Shown here: positions 48,068 through 58,365 of the stretch, in pieces
Layout of the letters: every line of letters begins with the position of its first letter
Numbering within the stretch: the stretch's first letter is position 1
Assembly (NCBI GenBank): GCA_018466975.1
Contig: CM031560.1
Coordinates: 1,798,001-1,862,000, forward strand
DNA: 64,000 nucleotides
Origin: Sparassis latifolia
Taxonomy: Eukaryota > Basidiomycota > Agaricomycetes > Polyporales > Sparassidaceae
Direction: 5' to 3'
Notes under the pieces: generated by a model
The model's database searches: none
What the model was told of the DNA's origin: nothing
The model's input: the letters and a program-made list of their open reading frames with translations, nothing else
Translations under genes and position numbers: made by a program

Positions 48068-51000
48068 ATGCATCCCAATGGTACCCAACCGAAGAAACGC
48101 GGACGTCCCAAAGGCTCGAAGAACAAGCCCGGTGCGAAGAACGTCGGTCGACCGCGGAAAGACGGCCAAGCACCGCGCCAGCGCAGCACACCGGGAACGT
48201 CAAGTAAGTCCGAGTGGTATGTGCCGCTAAGTCAATCTGACGAGTGCGCGCTTGAATAGCTGCGCGTCAGATGTCTGCAGAGCCTCAAGATGACACCCAA
48301 AGCCTGCTCCAGCGCAAGCAACTGGAGATGTCAAGTAAGTTGCCGCATACTGCTGTATGCAGCATGCCCATTCTGATGTCTGCGCGGCTTTGAAAAGCCA
48401 CATCTCAGACGACTGGATCGCTGCCTCTGGACGATGGTGAGTCCGGTGTCCTACCAGCCGTTTTGCCTTGATTCGTTTGGGGTCTGACCCTTCTCACAGC
48501 TGTCTGTAATACTCGCAAAACAGCCACTTTTTCGAGCACTGTGCCCACTACTCAACATCGAGCCTCCGGTCTGACATCCGAGGATGAGCAGAGCCGGCAG
48601 ATGACACATGACATCGGTAGGTTGCTCCGGTCTTAGAACATTTCTAACGTTCTCATATATTCCCTCGCAGTTAGCCTAGAGGAAGACACATCCTCACCAT
48701 GCATGGGAATTTCAAATGCCCCAGTGGAGAATGCACCGACGCGAACTGAGCCGCCACTGCGGACAGGGCTGCCGACGCAAACCGAGCCGCCGATGTTGAC
48801 AGAGTCACCATCCGTCCAAGTTGCCGGAGCATTGGTGCAGTTGTCTGATACACGTCGGGGTCAGTCTATGTGCATTTTATTCTTTGACATGCCATTGACT
48901 GAATCACTACAGTTGCAGGCCGAGCTTCCGAAAATCGACCAGGTGTACAGCTGCCGCCTTACGATATGAGTGGTGTGTATTGATCGTGAGCTGGGTCCAT
49001 TGAAGACCTGACATCATTGTATGCAGACATTGTCAACAACCCTCATGGCTCCGACCTCTCTGCAGGCCAGTTCGAATCATCCGGCATTAATGACATGGAA
49101 CAGACTGAAGGAGATGAGATGGATGAGGAATTTCGTCCTATCGGAGATGATGATAACGGAATTGAATCAGGGGAGCCATTGGATGGCGAAGGAAGACGGA
49201 GAGCCCAGTTGCGTTCAAGCATGCCTTTATGGCTTGCCAATGAGTACAATATTGTACGAGAAAAGCTCACCAAGGAAATCGACAAAACCGCTCTCGGTCG
49301 CACTATCAGTGGCCGACCAGATTGCTATATGCAACGGTCCTTCTATGAGACGGTCTCCAATCCCTATCTGCTGGCAAGCTCTTCTTTTCAGATAGATCCT
49401 GCTGTGTTCTACCAGCCTGTCTTCTTCATCTGGCTACCACACTGTCTTCTTGGGGATCGCATACTGTGCCCAGCCTGCCATAAGGCTGGACGACTCTCTC
49501 GTGATGGCAAGACGGTCTTCTTGCAGAAGCATGGCTGGGTGGATAAGCCACGTCGTGTTGTTGACGTTGATCATTGTGAATATATCATTGGATACCGCTA
49601 TCGATGTGGTAATCAGCCTCACTGTGGACGGACCTATCGCAGTTGGAGTCCAGCGATTCTGGATATACTTCCCAAGGCTCTGGCGGCGCAATTCACTTTC
49701 CGACTCACTTTCCGTAGTGGGCTCACCGACAGGCTCGTGTCATTGTTACGTGACTCATTTCGCTCTGGAATGGGTGCAGAGACATTCACAAAAACAATTC
49801 AGTCACTCCATTATCGCCGATATGATCAGCTGCATCTTCAATACCTGGAGATGATCAAGGATCGCAAGGATGGGAACCTGGGCATGTTCTTCACAAAGTG
49901 TACTCCCTTTAGTGCCTTCGGAGATCGGAATGGATATGCAGGTTTTGTTCCGAAGGCAGATTATTTCCGCCAATTCTACGACACTCTCATTGAATCCTGG
50001 GCCCCGGAGATGCAGCAGTGTATTGCTATGCTGTGTGCGCGTGTGCTCTCAGTTGATCACAGTTTCAAAGTGAGCCTTTCTATGTTCTCAAGTCTCTGAG
50101 ATAAGTATTGATTCAGTACATCTACAGGTTACAAAGCGCATGGCGCGGATCAATGGTACATCTGTGTTTAGTGCTCTTCATTCAACTGTGAATGAGTATG
50201 GCGAGATACGTGCTATGACTCTGACTCCGACAAAGGCACACGATCAGATCATGCCAATCCTTGCAACAATTCCCAAGTCACTGGTGCAATTTGGGCATAC
50301 ACTGACAGAGTGTATTTACACCGACAATGTTCGTGCTGACAAACGGGAGTTGGAACAAGCATTCCCATCGCTGTTGGAGGGACTGACACCTGTTCCGGAG
50401 TACTCTAAACTCAAACCACTCACTATTCCTGATCATTGGTCAATTGTCCATCTGTCGACCGCTCATCAAATTAACGTGCGCTTGAACACTATCATGAATC
50501 ACCGAACCACCACTAGCTCTGTTACTGCTGCGTTGTATATGGAATGGCCTGTTGATTTATCCACTGGCATACGTGGACCTGTCGCCATTATCCAGATTGC
50601 ATATCATGACTGTATATATTTGATTAAGGTATGGAATTTATTCTAGTACATTTCTGATCTCTTGGTGACTTACCTGATTACTGTAGACACTGCCTTTCCT
50701 CCAGAATGGTCAGTTGCAGTTGCCACACTCCCTTCTTACATTTTTGCGCTCACCTGCATACAAGAAAGTCGGTGTCAATATCTCTGCCGATTTCAAGAAG
50801 CTACAGGCCAACTGTGGATTTATCGCAAAAGATGCTGAGTTCAGCGGTCAGATTGAACTTGGTACAATGGCCGTCGAGCGAAATGCTGCGAAGCGCAAGA
50901 ACACGAGCCTTGTTGATTTATCTGCCTCAATTTTGCGGCGTGCCTTGATCAAAGACCCCATGATTCGAGTCAGCACTCATTGGAGTGATTCTGAATTATC

Positions 51001-53505
51001 GCAGGAATTTGTCAATTATGCTGCTCTTGATGTTTTCGCCACCTGGGAGATCTTTCACCATCTGAATGGCATGGCTATCTCGCAACCTGTTACTGCAGAG
51101 TCACCGGGCAGAACAGCTGTCACACTCCACTCGACAGATGGGACACTGGTTGCATCAGGCATTGTAGCACTGGACCGTCGACCAACCAATCTGCACGGAG
51201 TGACTGTTACTAACAGTCGGGTCATTGTTACCATTTCTAACATTCACGTTCCTGGCTATCTCCATCCGGCCTATCTGTGCCCGTCACACAAAGCAACCGC
51301 TATTTCCACCATGGGGACACCTCCCTTTTCGATTGTTGCATATGCCAAGCATCTTCGCACTTCTCCTTTAGAGCAGCACATTCTCGAGAATCCATGGGGT
51401 GAAACTCATCCGGAAGGTCAAGCGCTGGGATCTGACTTACCCGGGGCATCACAACAGTCAGGTTCACATTTTATCTCATCAGAGCATGTGTTCTCAGTGC
51501 AAGAGATGACAGCATATGTCCCTGAACCTGTTCTGGAGACCGGCCTTCTCACAGATCCAGAAGAGGAGAACTCGAGTGACACTGGCAGCCAGACGGTTGC
51601 AGAATCATTGCGCGATCCGAAGGCCGAAGCAACTCTATGCGAACTTCTACTTCAATTTGAAGATCTTGACTCTCCGAATCATGAAGCCATTCGCTCACGT
51701 GTGCTTGGTGACATATGGCATTTACATGATCAATTTCCAATCTCGCAGCACCATGGATTGCGGCGGCCATTTGCATGAGCACTCAGTGCAGCTATGTTCA
51801 TCCCGGATCTCAAGGATAAGGCCGCAGTCGAGGCAGTTCTGCGGGACCTGGGAATATCATACAACTCAAAAGTTCTGTCGCAGCCACAATGGGTACTGCA
51901 ACGGATGAGACGCTATGTGCCGCCTCCTGAGATTTTGCTGCCCCGTGTTACCGCAGTCATCAAAACATATGGCCCTCTAAAGGACTCCATGATAGGCCAG
52001 CCTTTGTTCAATGAGAAGGCATGGGAAGTTGTGAAGAATGTCCTCGAGAACATTCGTCTCGGCTACTACTCTGATCCGCCGAACGTCCAGCTGTACTACA
52101 AAGTTGGTGTTGACAAGCGTGGGCTTGTCTTATATCGTTGTTGCCGTGGTACGAACGATGTCGAAGGCGGTGTACATCAGAATCTTATCCGACGATTCTC
52201 CTCCTTCAATATTTCCCCACGGCATGCAGTCAATTCACTTCTCGACTACGCCGTCTCGCATAATATGCAGGTAAGCACACGTGGAATAATTTGTTGCCGT
52301 CATGCTACATTTTGAGTCTCCTTCATTGCAGGTCGGCACATTGAATCGCTCCGGCCAAGAATATCTCGGACACTTTGATGTTCCTTTGAAGAACCGAGTT
52401 GCGCATCTCCTCGACCTGTTACTGGTTGATGATGTGTTTGATAAGGACGCACGAGGCTTGCGAGGAGGCTGGGTGAATGGAGGTGATTATGCGAGCACAG
52501 ATGAGGTCTTTGGAATCATGTGTTTCGATGCAGCTGTCAAGGTTCGCCTCAACATGGATTCTCCCAGCCCTCTATTTGCGAAGGAGCAGCGGCCCCGACA
52601 TCTATATTTGAGCGAGCGCCAAGGTACTCGCATCGCTGTACTTCCACTGCATACACGAGAAGAGCGCGATTTATTCCGCCTTTTTGTAGATTCCTCACCT
52701 CTATTCCAGACTCCAGGACAGCCGGATTGGGTCAAATTTGCTGCAGAATGGTCCGGTCATGCAGATGGCAAAGCGAAATTTTACAAGGTGTGTGCTTGCA
52801 ACTACTAATGTTCTAAATCATCACTGAGCCTCACTAGCTTCCGGAGCACCTGAAGTCATACTACAAGACTTGGAGTGACCACTGCAACGAGAACAATTCG
52901 GTGGCACTGAATGTCGAGGCCTGCCAACGAATCCGCTCGCTCCTTCAGCCTCGTCAGCACGCGATAGCGCCATTGATACCAACAGCAACACCACAAACAC
53001 TTGGTGATGTGCTCAATTCGACAGCTCCGAGCCATTTCGCAGCCGATGTGGAGATCAACCGGTGGACGGTGGGCAAATTGCTGGCCGAGCATCGAATTTT
53101 CCAAAGCGCGCTCCAGTATCGCTACAGCAACGACGCCGCAGCCACCGGTAGCGCACATCTGAACAACGAATCATCAAACTGTGGCATGAAAAGACCTGCC
53201 GTGGCTGTTGACGATCTCACGGCAGACACCAGGCCGCCGAAACATGCAAGGGACTCCGAGGGGACTGCCAAACGGGTGCGACACTGTAAGCACTGCAGGA
53301 GTCCTGAATGCAAAGGCCGTTGGGGTGTTAAGTACTGCCCCATCCTCATTGCGGAGAATGCGGCACGAAACTTGAATCAAGTGAGTATCCGATCAGTGTA
53401 CACTTGGTGGTTGGCTTACCTTCAATTTCATAGGTGCAAGACAATGAGCCAGGACCTTCGGCCAGTAGAGGATCTCAGACGGCGTTCGAGGAGACGCCAC
53501 AGTGA
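48068..53505 (+). pseudogene. Transposon gene: AT-hook / Cys-His cluster / candidate DDE transposase with inserted 3'-5' exonuclease
   Basis: Readable exons: 48068..48203, 48260..48334, 48398..48436, 48500..48616, 48671..48942, 49027..50069, 50128..50628, 50687..52270, 52332..52787, 52838..53380, 53434..53505 (about 1,610 codons). In order: AT-hooks KKRGRPKGSKNKPG and VGRPRKDG; acidic linker; Cys/His cluster CPACHKAG..CGNQPHCG; SVDHSFK (candidate D1, codon 50055); IYTDNVRADK (D2, 50323); a WRN-type exonuclease with MEWP, KVGVNISADF and YAALDVFATWE; RGTNDVEGGVH (candidate E, 52163); and a C-terminal Cys cluster, CKHCRSPECKGRWGVKYC. Lesions: an in-frame TGA at 51776, between RRPFA and ALSAAMFIPD, and a 1-nt phase mismatch between the fifth and sixth exons. 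The first exonuclease Asp is Tyr. Domain roles are inferred from motif order. Confidence 0.75.
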
Positions 53506-53721
53506 ATAGTCGTGAGGCGAGAAAACGGCGAGCGCAGGGTGCGCGACCGGCGACAGTCAACTTTGTCACGGTTGGGTCAAATTGCAGGTTAGGCCTGAAG
53601 CACACGGACATGCGCCGTGTACGGTGCTTGGTCGTTGACATTCCGAGTTCTGGTATATGTACAGTCTACTAATCTCTCCGCCCCGGCGAATTAATTTTAA
53701 TTAATTTTCTTTCTTTTCGCG

Positions 53722-53746
53722 ACCCTACCACTATAAGTAGACTGCC
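53722..53746 (-). repeat. Right terminal inverted repeat
   Basis: Reads ACCCTACCACTATA and ends AGACTGCC, the inverse of the left end with two mismatches. An AT-rich palindromic stretch (ATTAATTTTAATTAAT) lies just inside it. Confidence 0.85.
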
Positions 53747-53754
53747 GGAAGCTG
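53747..53754. repeat. Right 8-bp target-site duplication
   Basis: GGAAGCTG, identical to 47832..47839. Confidence 0.85.
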
Positions 53755-53850
53755 TCAGAAATCTTGCCACGTGGGGAGCAAGCGCCCTCCGACTGCCAAA
53801 TCCAGTTGACGAGCGTCTTTTAGCACCGTATCTGAAGATCTGCCTACAGC

Positions 53851-54366
53851 ATGTCGACACCACAAACAAAGCTACTCGTCTCATTGTCGCTCCCTTTCCC
53901 CAGGAACTCTATGAATGAGTTTCGTGCACTCCTGCGGCGGTAAGTCTACCTCGCATCACTCCATCTCCACAATCGCCTGTGATCCCAAGACTGATGAGCG
54001 GATACACGGGTCGTTCTACCATCAGTTTCTCCTTTTTTTTCAACCCCCGGTCTGACCCTGATGCTCGCGCAAGTACTTAACCATGAGCGGTTTGCAAGGG
54101 AGGTGCTCAGCCATTGGTTCAAGCACCAGAAGTTCACATCCTCCGTGCGGCAACTAAGCATGTATGGATTTCACAAAATTCCTCACCTTCAGCAAGGTGT
54201 CTTGAGGAGCGACACGACACCGAAGCTTAACACTTCGAACGTCCCAACTTCCGCCGCGGTCAGCCAGATTTATTCACCTTCATCACCCGTAAAACAAGGT
54301 CTGCCCACGCAATGCCGATGCAGCGGTAGGTTGCAGGATCTCATCCGTTCCGCGCACCGCTCATGA
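53851..54366 (+). pseudogene. HSF-type DNA-binding-domain gene or remnant
   Basis: The frame from 54061 (MLAQVLNHERFAREVLSH) continues WFKHQKFTSSVRQLSMYGFHKIPHLQQGV, which matches the second half of the heat-shock-factor winged helix, whose consensus is FKHxNFxSFVRQLNMYGFHK. Upstream pieces MNEFRALLRR (before a GTAAGT donor at 53941) and DPKTDERIHGSFY (about 53981-54020) resemble the first half (FxxKLxxMxxDPxTDxxIxW). I could not join them into one clean frame. The recognition helix differs at two highly conserved places (SFVRQLN has become SSVRQLS), and no coiled-coil trimerisation region follows. A degenerate HSF copy is likeliest; a divergent functional factor is possible. Confidence 0.5.
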
Positions 54367-54397
54367 CGTTTGGCCAGGCGAATTTTATGGCCCAGAG

Positions 54398-56448
54398 ATG
54401 TCCACCACGAACCTCGAGCTCGTTGCGCGATTCTTCGATAAGCGTTCCGATTATGACCGGACGTTCCTCTCCGCCGTCAAGGCAAGCGTGTTCCGTTGTT
54501 CCGCTGCCACATCGCGCTTACCTCAATCCTCCGCAGGGCGGCCTGAAGTACTGCAGCTTCGCCGTCGACTCCTCGTGAGTGCTCGCGTTCCATCTCGCGT
54601 CGCTTCACTGAGCCGGAGGACCTCAAGCGCGGCATCGATGCGATAAATGCAGCCCTACGCGGGACTAATTACCTGTACTTGCTTGAGTCTGCACATGTCG
54701 ACTGGAACACCTCAATTGAAGAGGTCGTGCGCACAGGATGTTACTCAGCGGTACTCGCAGGCGATGACCAATATGTGGCCCTACCTCCGTCTGCGGGAGG
54801 CGGAAGTCCTGCAGCGCCGGAAGGCGTACAAGCATTCATTTCTTGCTGAGTTCTTCGAGTCCAATGGCTTGCCAGATCCAATTGCGGATCACATATGGGC
54901 CAGTCCTGATAGTGAGCGCCAGATCGTTGTGATATTAAGGTGCGCATATATGCTGCTCAAAGATCGTCGGTATCCAGTCCGGTGCAATTACTTACCTGAC
55001 TTGTATATCCGTGGTAGATTTATCATGACAAGACTCTGGTTCGCGCTGTCGCTCGGAACGTACAATGGCAGGAACGATTCTCGGTTGTGGCTATGCGGTA
55101 TTGTCGTCGATGCTCAAGAGGTCATCAAGGGCGAGATCTGGAGCGTTACAGTCTTGTCTCGACCGTCCGATGGAGTAGACCCACAGAAGGTATCTTTCCA
55201 TGTTCTGGAGGCGACATGCGAAGTTGTAGGGCATACGCTACCTAAAGACGACCCTGCTGCAAGAGTCATTGACAGCGTCGTCCCTCTGCGTGCTGACTGG
55301 TCAGTATATATCTCAGAATGCCTGACGTATCCGGATGGTCATCCGGACGACTCCCTCCTCCCGCATAGCAGATGGACAAATCATGAAGAGTACACACGCG
55401 GCGTCAGCAAGCTCTGGCAGGCGCGTATTGCACGGGAAGGCGATCTCGGCGCTGCGAAACGTGTCGTGGCGGAGTGTTATGTCTTGGCGTGTGTGGTTGG
55501 CAATAGGTAAGCCATGTTCGGTTTGTTTTCCGTCTGCATATTTACAGCGGTTTCCGCAGTGTTAGTGGACAGTGGATGTCAGTGGCGGAGATGGCCCAAG
55601 ACTTTGCCGGGCTCCCTACGCGAGTTCCTCAAGGGAATACGAAGTCTAAGACACAACTTGTCAATTTATATTTGCCAGAGTGAGTGCCATTGTATCTTCA
55701 TAATAGGCGGCGGGACCAATCTCGAACGTCTCATTGCAGACACCACCACGTCGAGAGCGTGCACTTCACCACTTCGGACGGGCAGCCATTACATGTTGCA
55801 CTAGCAGTCGTTCAGACACGGGCAAGTCGCGCTAGGTTCAGACCCAAACACAGCGGTGATGTACCCCGCGCATTGCTATGCCATCCCTACATGGCGCATG
55901 GGCGTAGCGTGCCTGCCGTACCGCCTCGATGTTGCGCAACGCGTCCATGCGTTATTCCTCCCGTACATCCATCTGCAGTGGAAAAATATATTCGTTGCGC
56001 TAGGGGCCTGTCTGAAACGCGCGAAGTCGCTCCAGAAGCGGAAGAATTATCTCGTGATGCGGCCGCATGTCGCACGAGCTGTAATTCGAGATAACCCTGG
56101 CGACACTTACCTTGCCCGTCGGACGGTGGAGTCGCCTTCCCCCCAGCGGGCACAGAGGGCATAGCATCCTTACACCGCGATGCTCTGCCATACACGGACG
56201 AACCTCCCTAACATAACCTCGGCGTCCAGAACTCGGAAACGCAGGGACGCTGCTTGACGCAAAGCGATATATTTGGTGCTGTCACAGAGTGCATACTCTC
56301 CTGCGTGGCGCGCCGGTTTGTCGAGCCCGTGCGGCTACCGGCGACATGCATGCACAGCATCGTGTCGTTCAGGGTAGGTGCTCTTAGTATTACTTTTCCT
56401 TGCGGGGTCTTCACAGAGGCGCATCAGGATGGGGCATTAGACTACTGA
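54398..56448 (+). pseudogene. Unrecognised multi-exon gene, possibly decayed
   Basis: Several stretches look like spliced coding sequence. Pieces include EPEDLKRGIDAINAALRGTNYLYLLESAHVDW (about 54619-54720); a long frame ending at 55506 with FLAEFFESNGLPDPIADHIW, GRFIMTRLWFALSLGTYNGRND and SVTVLSRPSDGVDP; then, through a clean GTAAGC...CCGCAG intron, 55560..55679 (SVSGQWMSVAEMAQDF, QLVNLYLPE); then 55740 onward (HHHVESVHFTTSDGQPLHVALAV); and, in a shifted frame, VALGSDPNTAVMYPAHCYAIPTWRMG with a basic helical tail to 56163. Frames shift at about 54800 and 55830 without obvious introns, which suggests decay or missing bases. I recognise no family. It directly follows the HSF-like fragment and could belong to the same locus. 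Confidence 0.4.
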
Positions 56449-58269
56449 CAAACATGTACACACCAATCGAAGTAGAATCAGACGGCGTGGTCGGAGAGTA
56501 CTTTGGCATGAACCGGCGCCTTCGGAAGACGATGTACGGTGACAAGACGGGGCCATAGGTGTAGAGGGGGAAAGGGGCGTAGAAATAGCGGAGAGACGCA
56601 TAATATATATCACTGGCCATGGGGACTCTCTCGCTGCAGACAGGACGCGTCGGGGGTGGGGCTTGCATCAAACAGGCGCCCCCACGTGGCAACTTTTCGC
56701 CCGAACTGTCATGTTTTTTGATCGATACACTACTTTTTCGGGACGCTGACAGGTTTTATAGTTTTGTCCAGTACGGTCCCTCATACGCGTCCCTGTACTC
56801 GCCGTCGTACCCAATTAAATCGATAGTCGCCCAAAGTTTCAGGGTCTATTGCTACTCATGAATTCCAAGAGCGGCCTTGCCCTGCAGACTGGTCCGTATG
56901 CTCGACGCTCAATACTCTACATAGCACAAGTTCCAAGACCAGCAAAGTTGATGCCCGTGCATGCAGTGAAGGAGAAGATCCCTAAATTCGGACGCTGCAA
57001 TGCACGGCGTGCTGATTATACCGACACCCTCTCACCCAATTCGCTTGGAATAATTTGTTGATCTCTGCACTGGCTGTATTCCTAGGTCATTTATCTGATT
57101 GAACCTATCGAGGCCCTGGGAGAAGGGGTGCAATGTCATTAACAAAATTGTATCAGGCCACGCTTCGCCCAGCCTGCTGACCGTAGGTAACGAGACTTCC
57201 GGGCTTCCCTAACGCTCAAGCTTTGATCAAGTACGGGGTTTGTATATGTCCGGAAAGCTGTTCAGGCCACGTCGAATGCGCACGCTAAGTTGACGGCTGA
57301 CAACTTCCGTGTATCATTTCACCGCTCAAACGGTTCGCGAAATACTGCAGTTACCTAAAATGGGGGCATCAGATCGGACATCTCAGCGGCTTGGGCCACG
57401 TGCCAGCTAGTGCGCGTGAACGGAACTTGGCGTCTTCAATCTTTACACCTGGGCCTCTGCAGTGTGGTCCTTCAGAACAGATCACCAGTTTTCTGTGATG
57501 ACGACTTATCTCGCGCTTTGTTCAATGAATCAGGTGATCGCGCACTGTTCAAGCGCGACCCTAATCCTTCAGCTTCACTGCTCACCTTGTCAAAGTTTTG
57601 TTCACTGTTGCCAACATTCACTCGGACTGACAGAGAATCATAGATGAGAATCAACCGAGCTTCAGTCATGGAAGGAGTCAATCAGGGATTGGAAGGTCCG
57701 TGTTCTTTGAATTCCGCTGTTCCCATGAATTGTAACGGCGCGAAGCAACAACGGCATTGAATGGAATAGTTCGCGCGTCAGTCAACTGTGAGTGACGCCG
57801 GTTCCTGTGCCTCTACATCCGTCTTCCAATCCACCCTAACGTGACACAGCACTAACTACTAAGCGGTTACTGCCCCGCTTCACTTTATCTCTGCTGTGGT
57901 TACTTCGCTGGCGTTGCACAAGTCGCTCTACAACACAGTGGAATTTTCTTAAGACAATTGTGTGGTCCAATTATCGTCCAGTTGTGCACTTCATTTGGTA
58001 CCTTAGATGTCCTTCATGATTTCAAGTCACAGAATACAGTCGCTTCGCGAGATGAAGATCGTCTCTCCCCGGTCTGTCGCCGCTACGCGGTGCTGAGAAA
58101 TCTCCGATTTGGCACACTTTGCGGGCCTCTGGGACTTATGTGTTCCCGTAACATGATTATCATGGCAGGGGTGCGCCCGTGGGAGTCTTCGCCGATATAC
58201 TCCTCTCAATTCAGTTATACGAACGGTATTGAACATGCCCGACGGTCAGACTTTGGCATGGCGGAGGCA
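56449..58269. other. Long non-coding or unassigned stretch
   Basis: Only short frames with no motif. I see no repeat family or RNA gene. The right end is the promoter of the 58.4-kb gene. Confidence 0.45.
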
Positions 58270-58276
58270 TATAAAA
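58270..58276 (+). promoter_or_regulatory. TATA box of the 58.4-kb gene
   Basis: TATAAAA (within CATATAAAAGCTC) lies 96 nt before the start codon at 58366, matching the element upstream of the paralog at 9106. Confidence 0.55.
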
Positions 58277-58365
58277 GCTCAATACCTTCAGCGGGCTCCC
58301 TCACCCAGCTTGCCTCACTCTTCCAGACATCCACCGTAATCACTTGAACCTCCGCGTGATTCAAA

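Larger units (their letters stand above)
47091..50180 (+). repeat. Tandem duplication unit B
   Basis: Second copy of the 3.1-kb unit, continuous with the rest of the transposon. It ends near 50180, where unit A stops matching (GTGCTCTTCA in B, GTGCTTTCA at the A junction). Confidence 0.9.
47840..53746 (+). mobile_element. Complete DNA transposon with TIRs, carrying a DDE-exonuclease fusion gene
   Basis: The element is 5,907 bp. Its left end reads GGCAGTCT, CCC, TATAGTGGTAGGGT; the right end is the inverse with two mismatches (53722..53746). A perfect 8-bp direct repeat, GGAAGCTG, flanks it. One gene in several exons fills most of it. Eight-base target duplications occur in hAT, P, KDZ and some MULE-like groups, but the encoded protein fits none that I can name with confidence. 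It is probably non-autonomous now, because the gene has a nonsense codon and a phase break. Confidence 0.85.
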
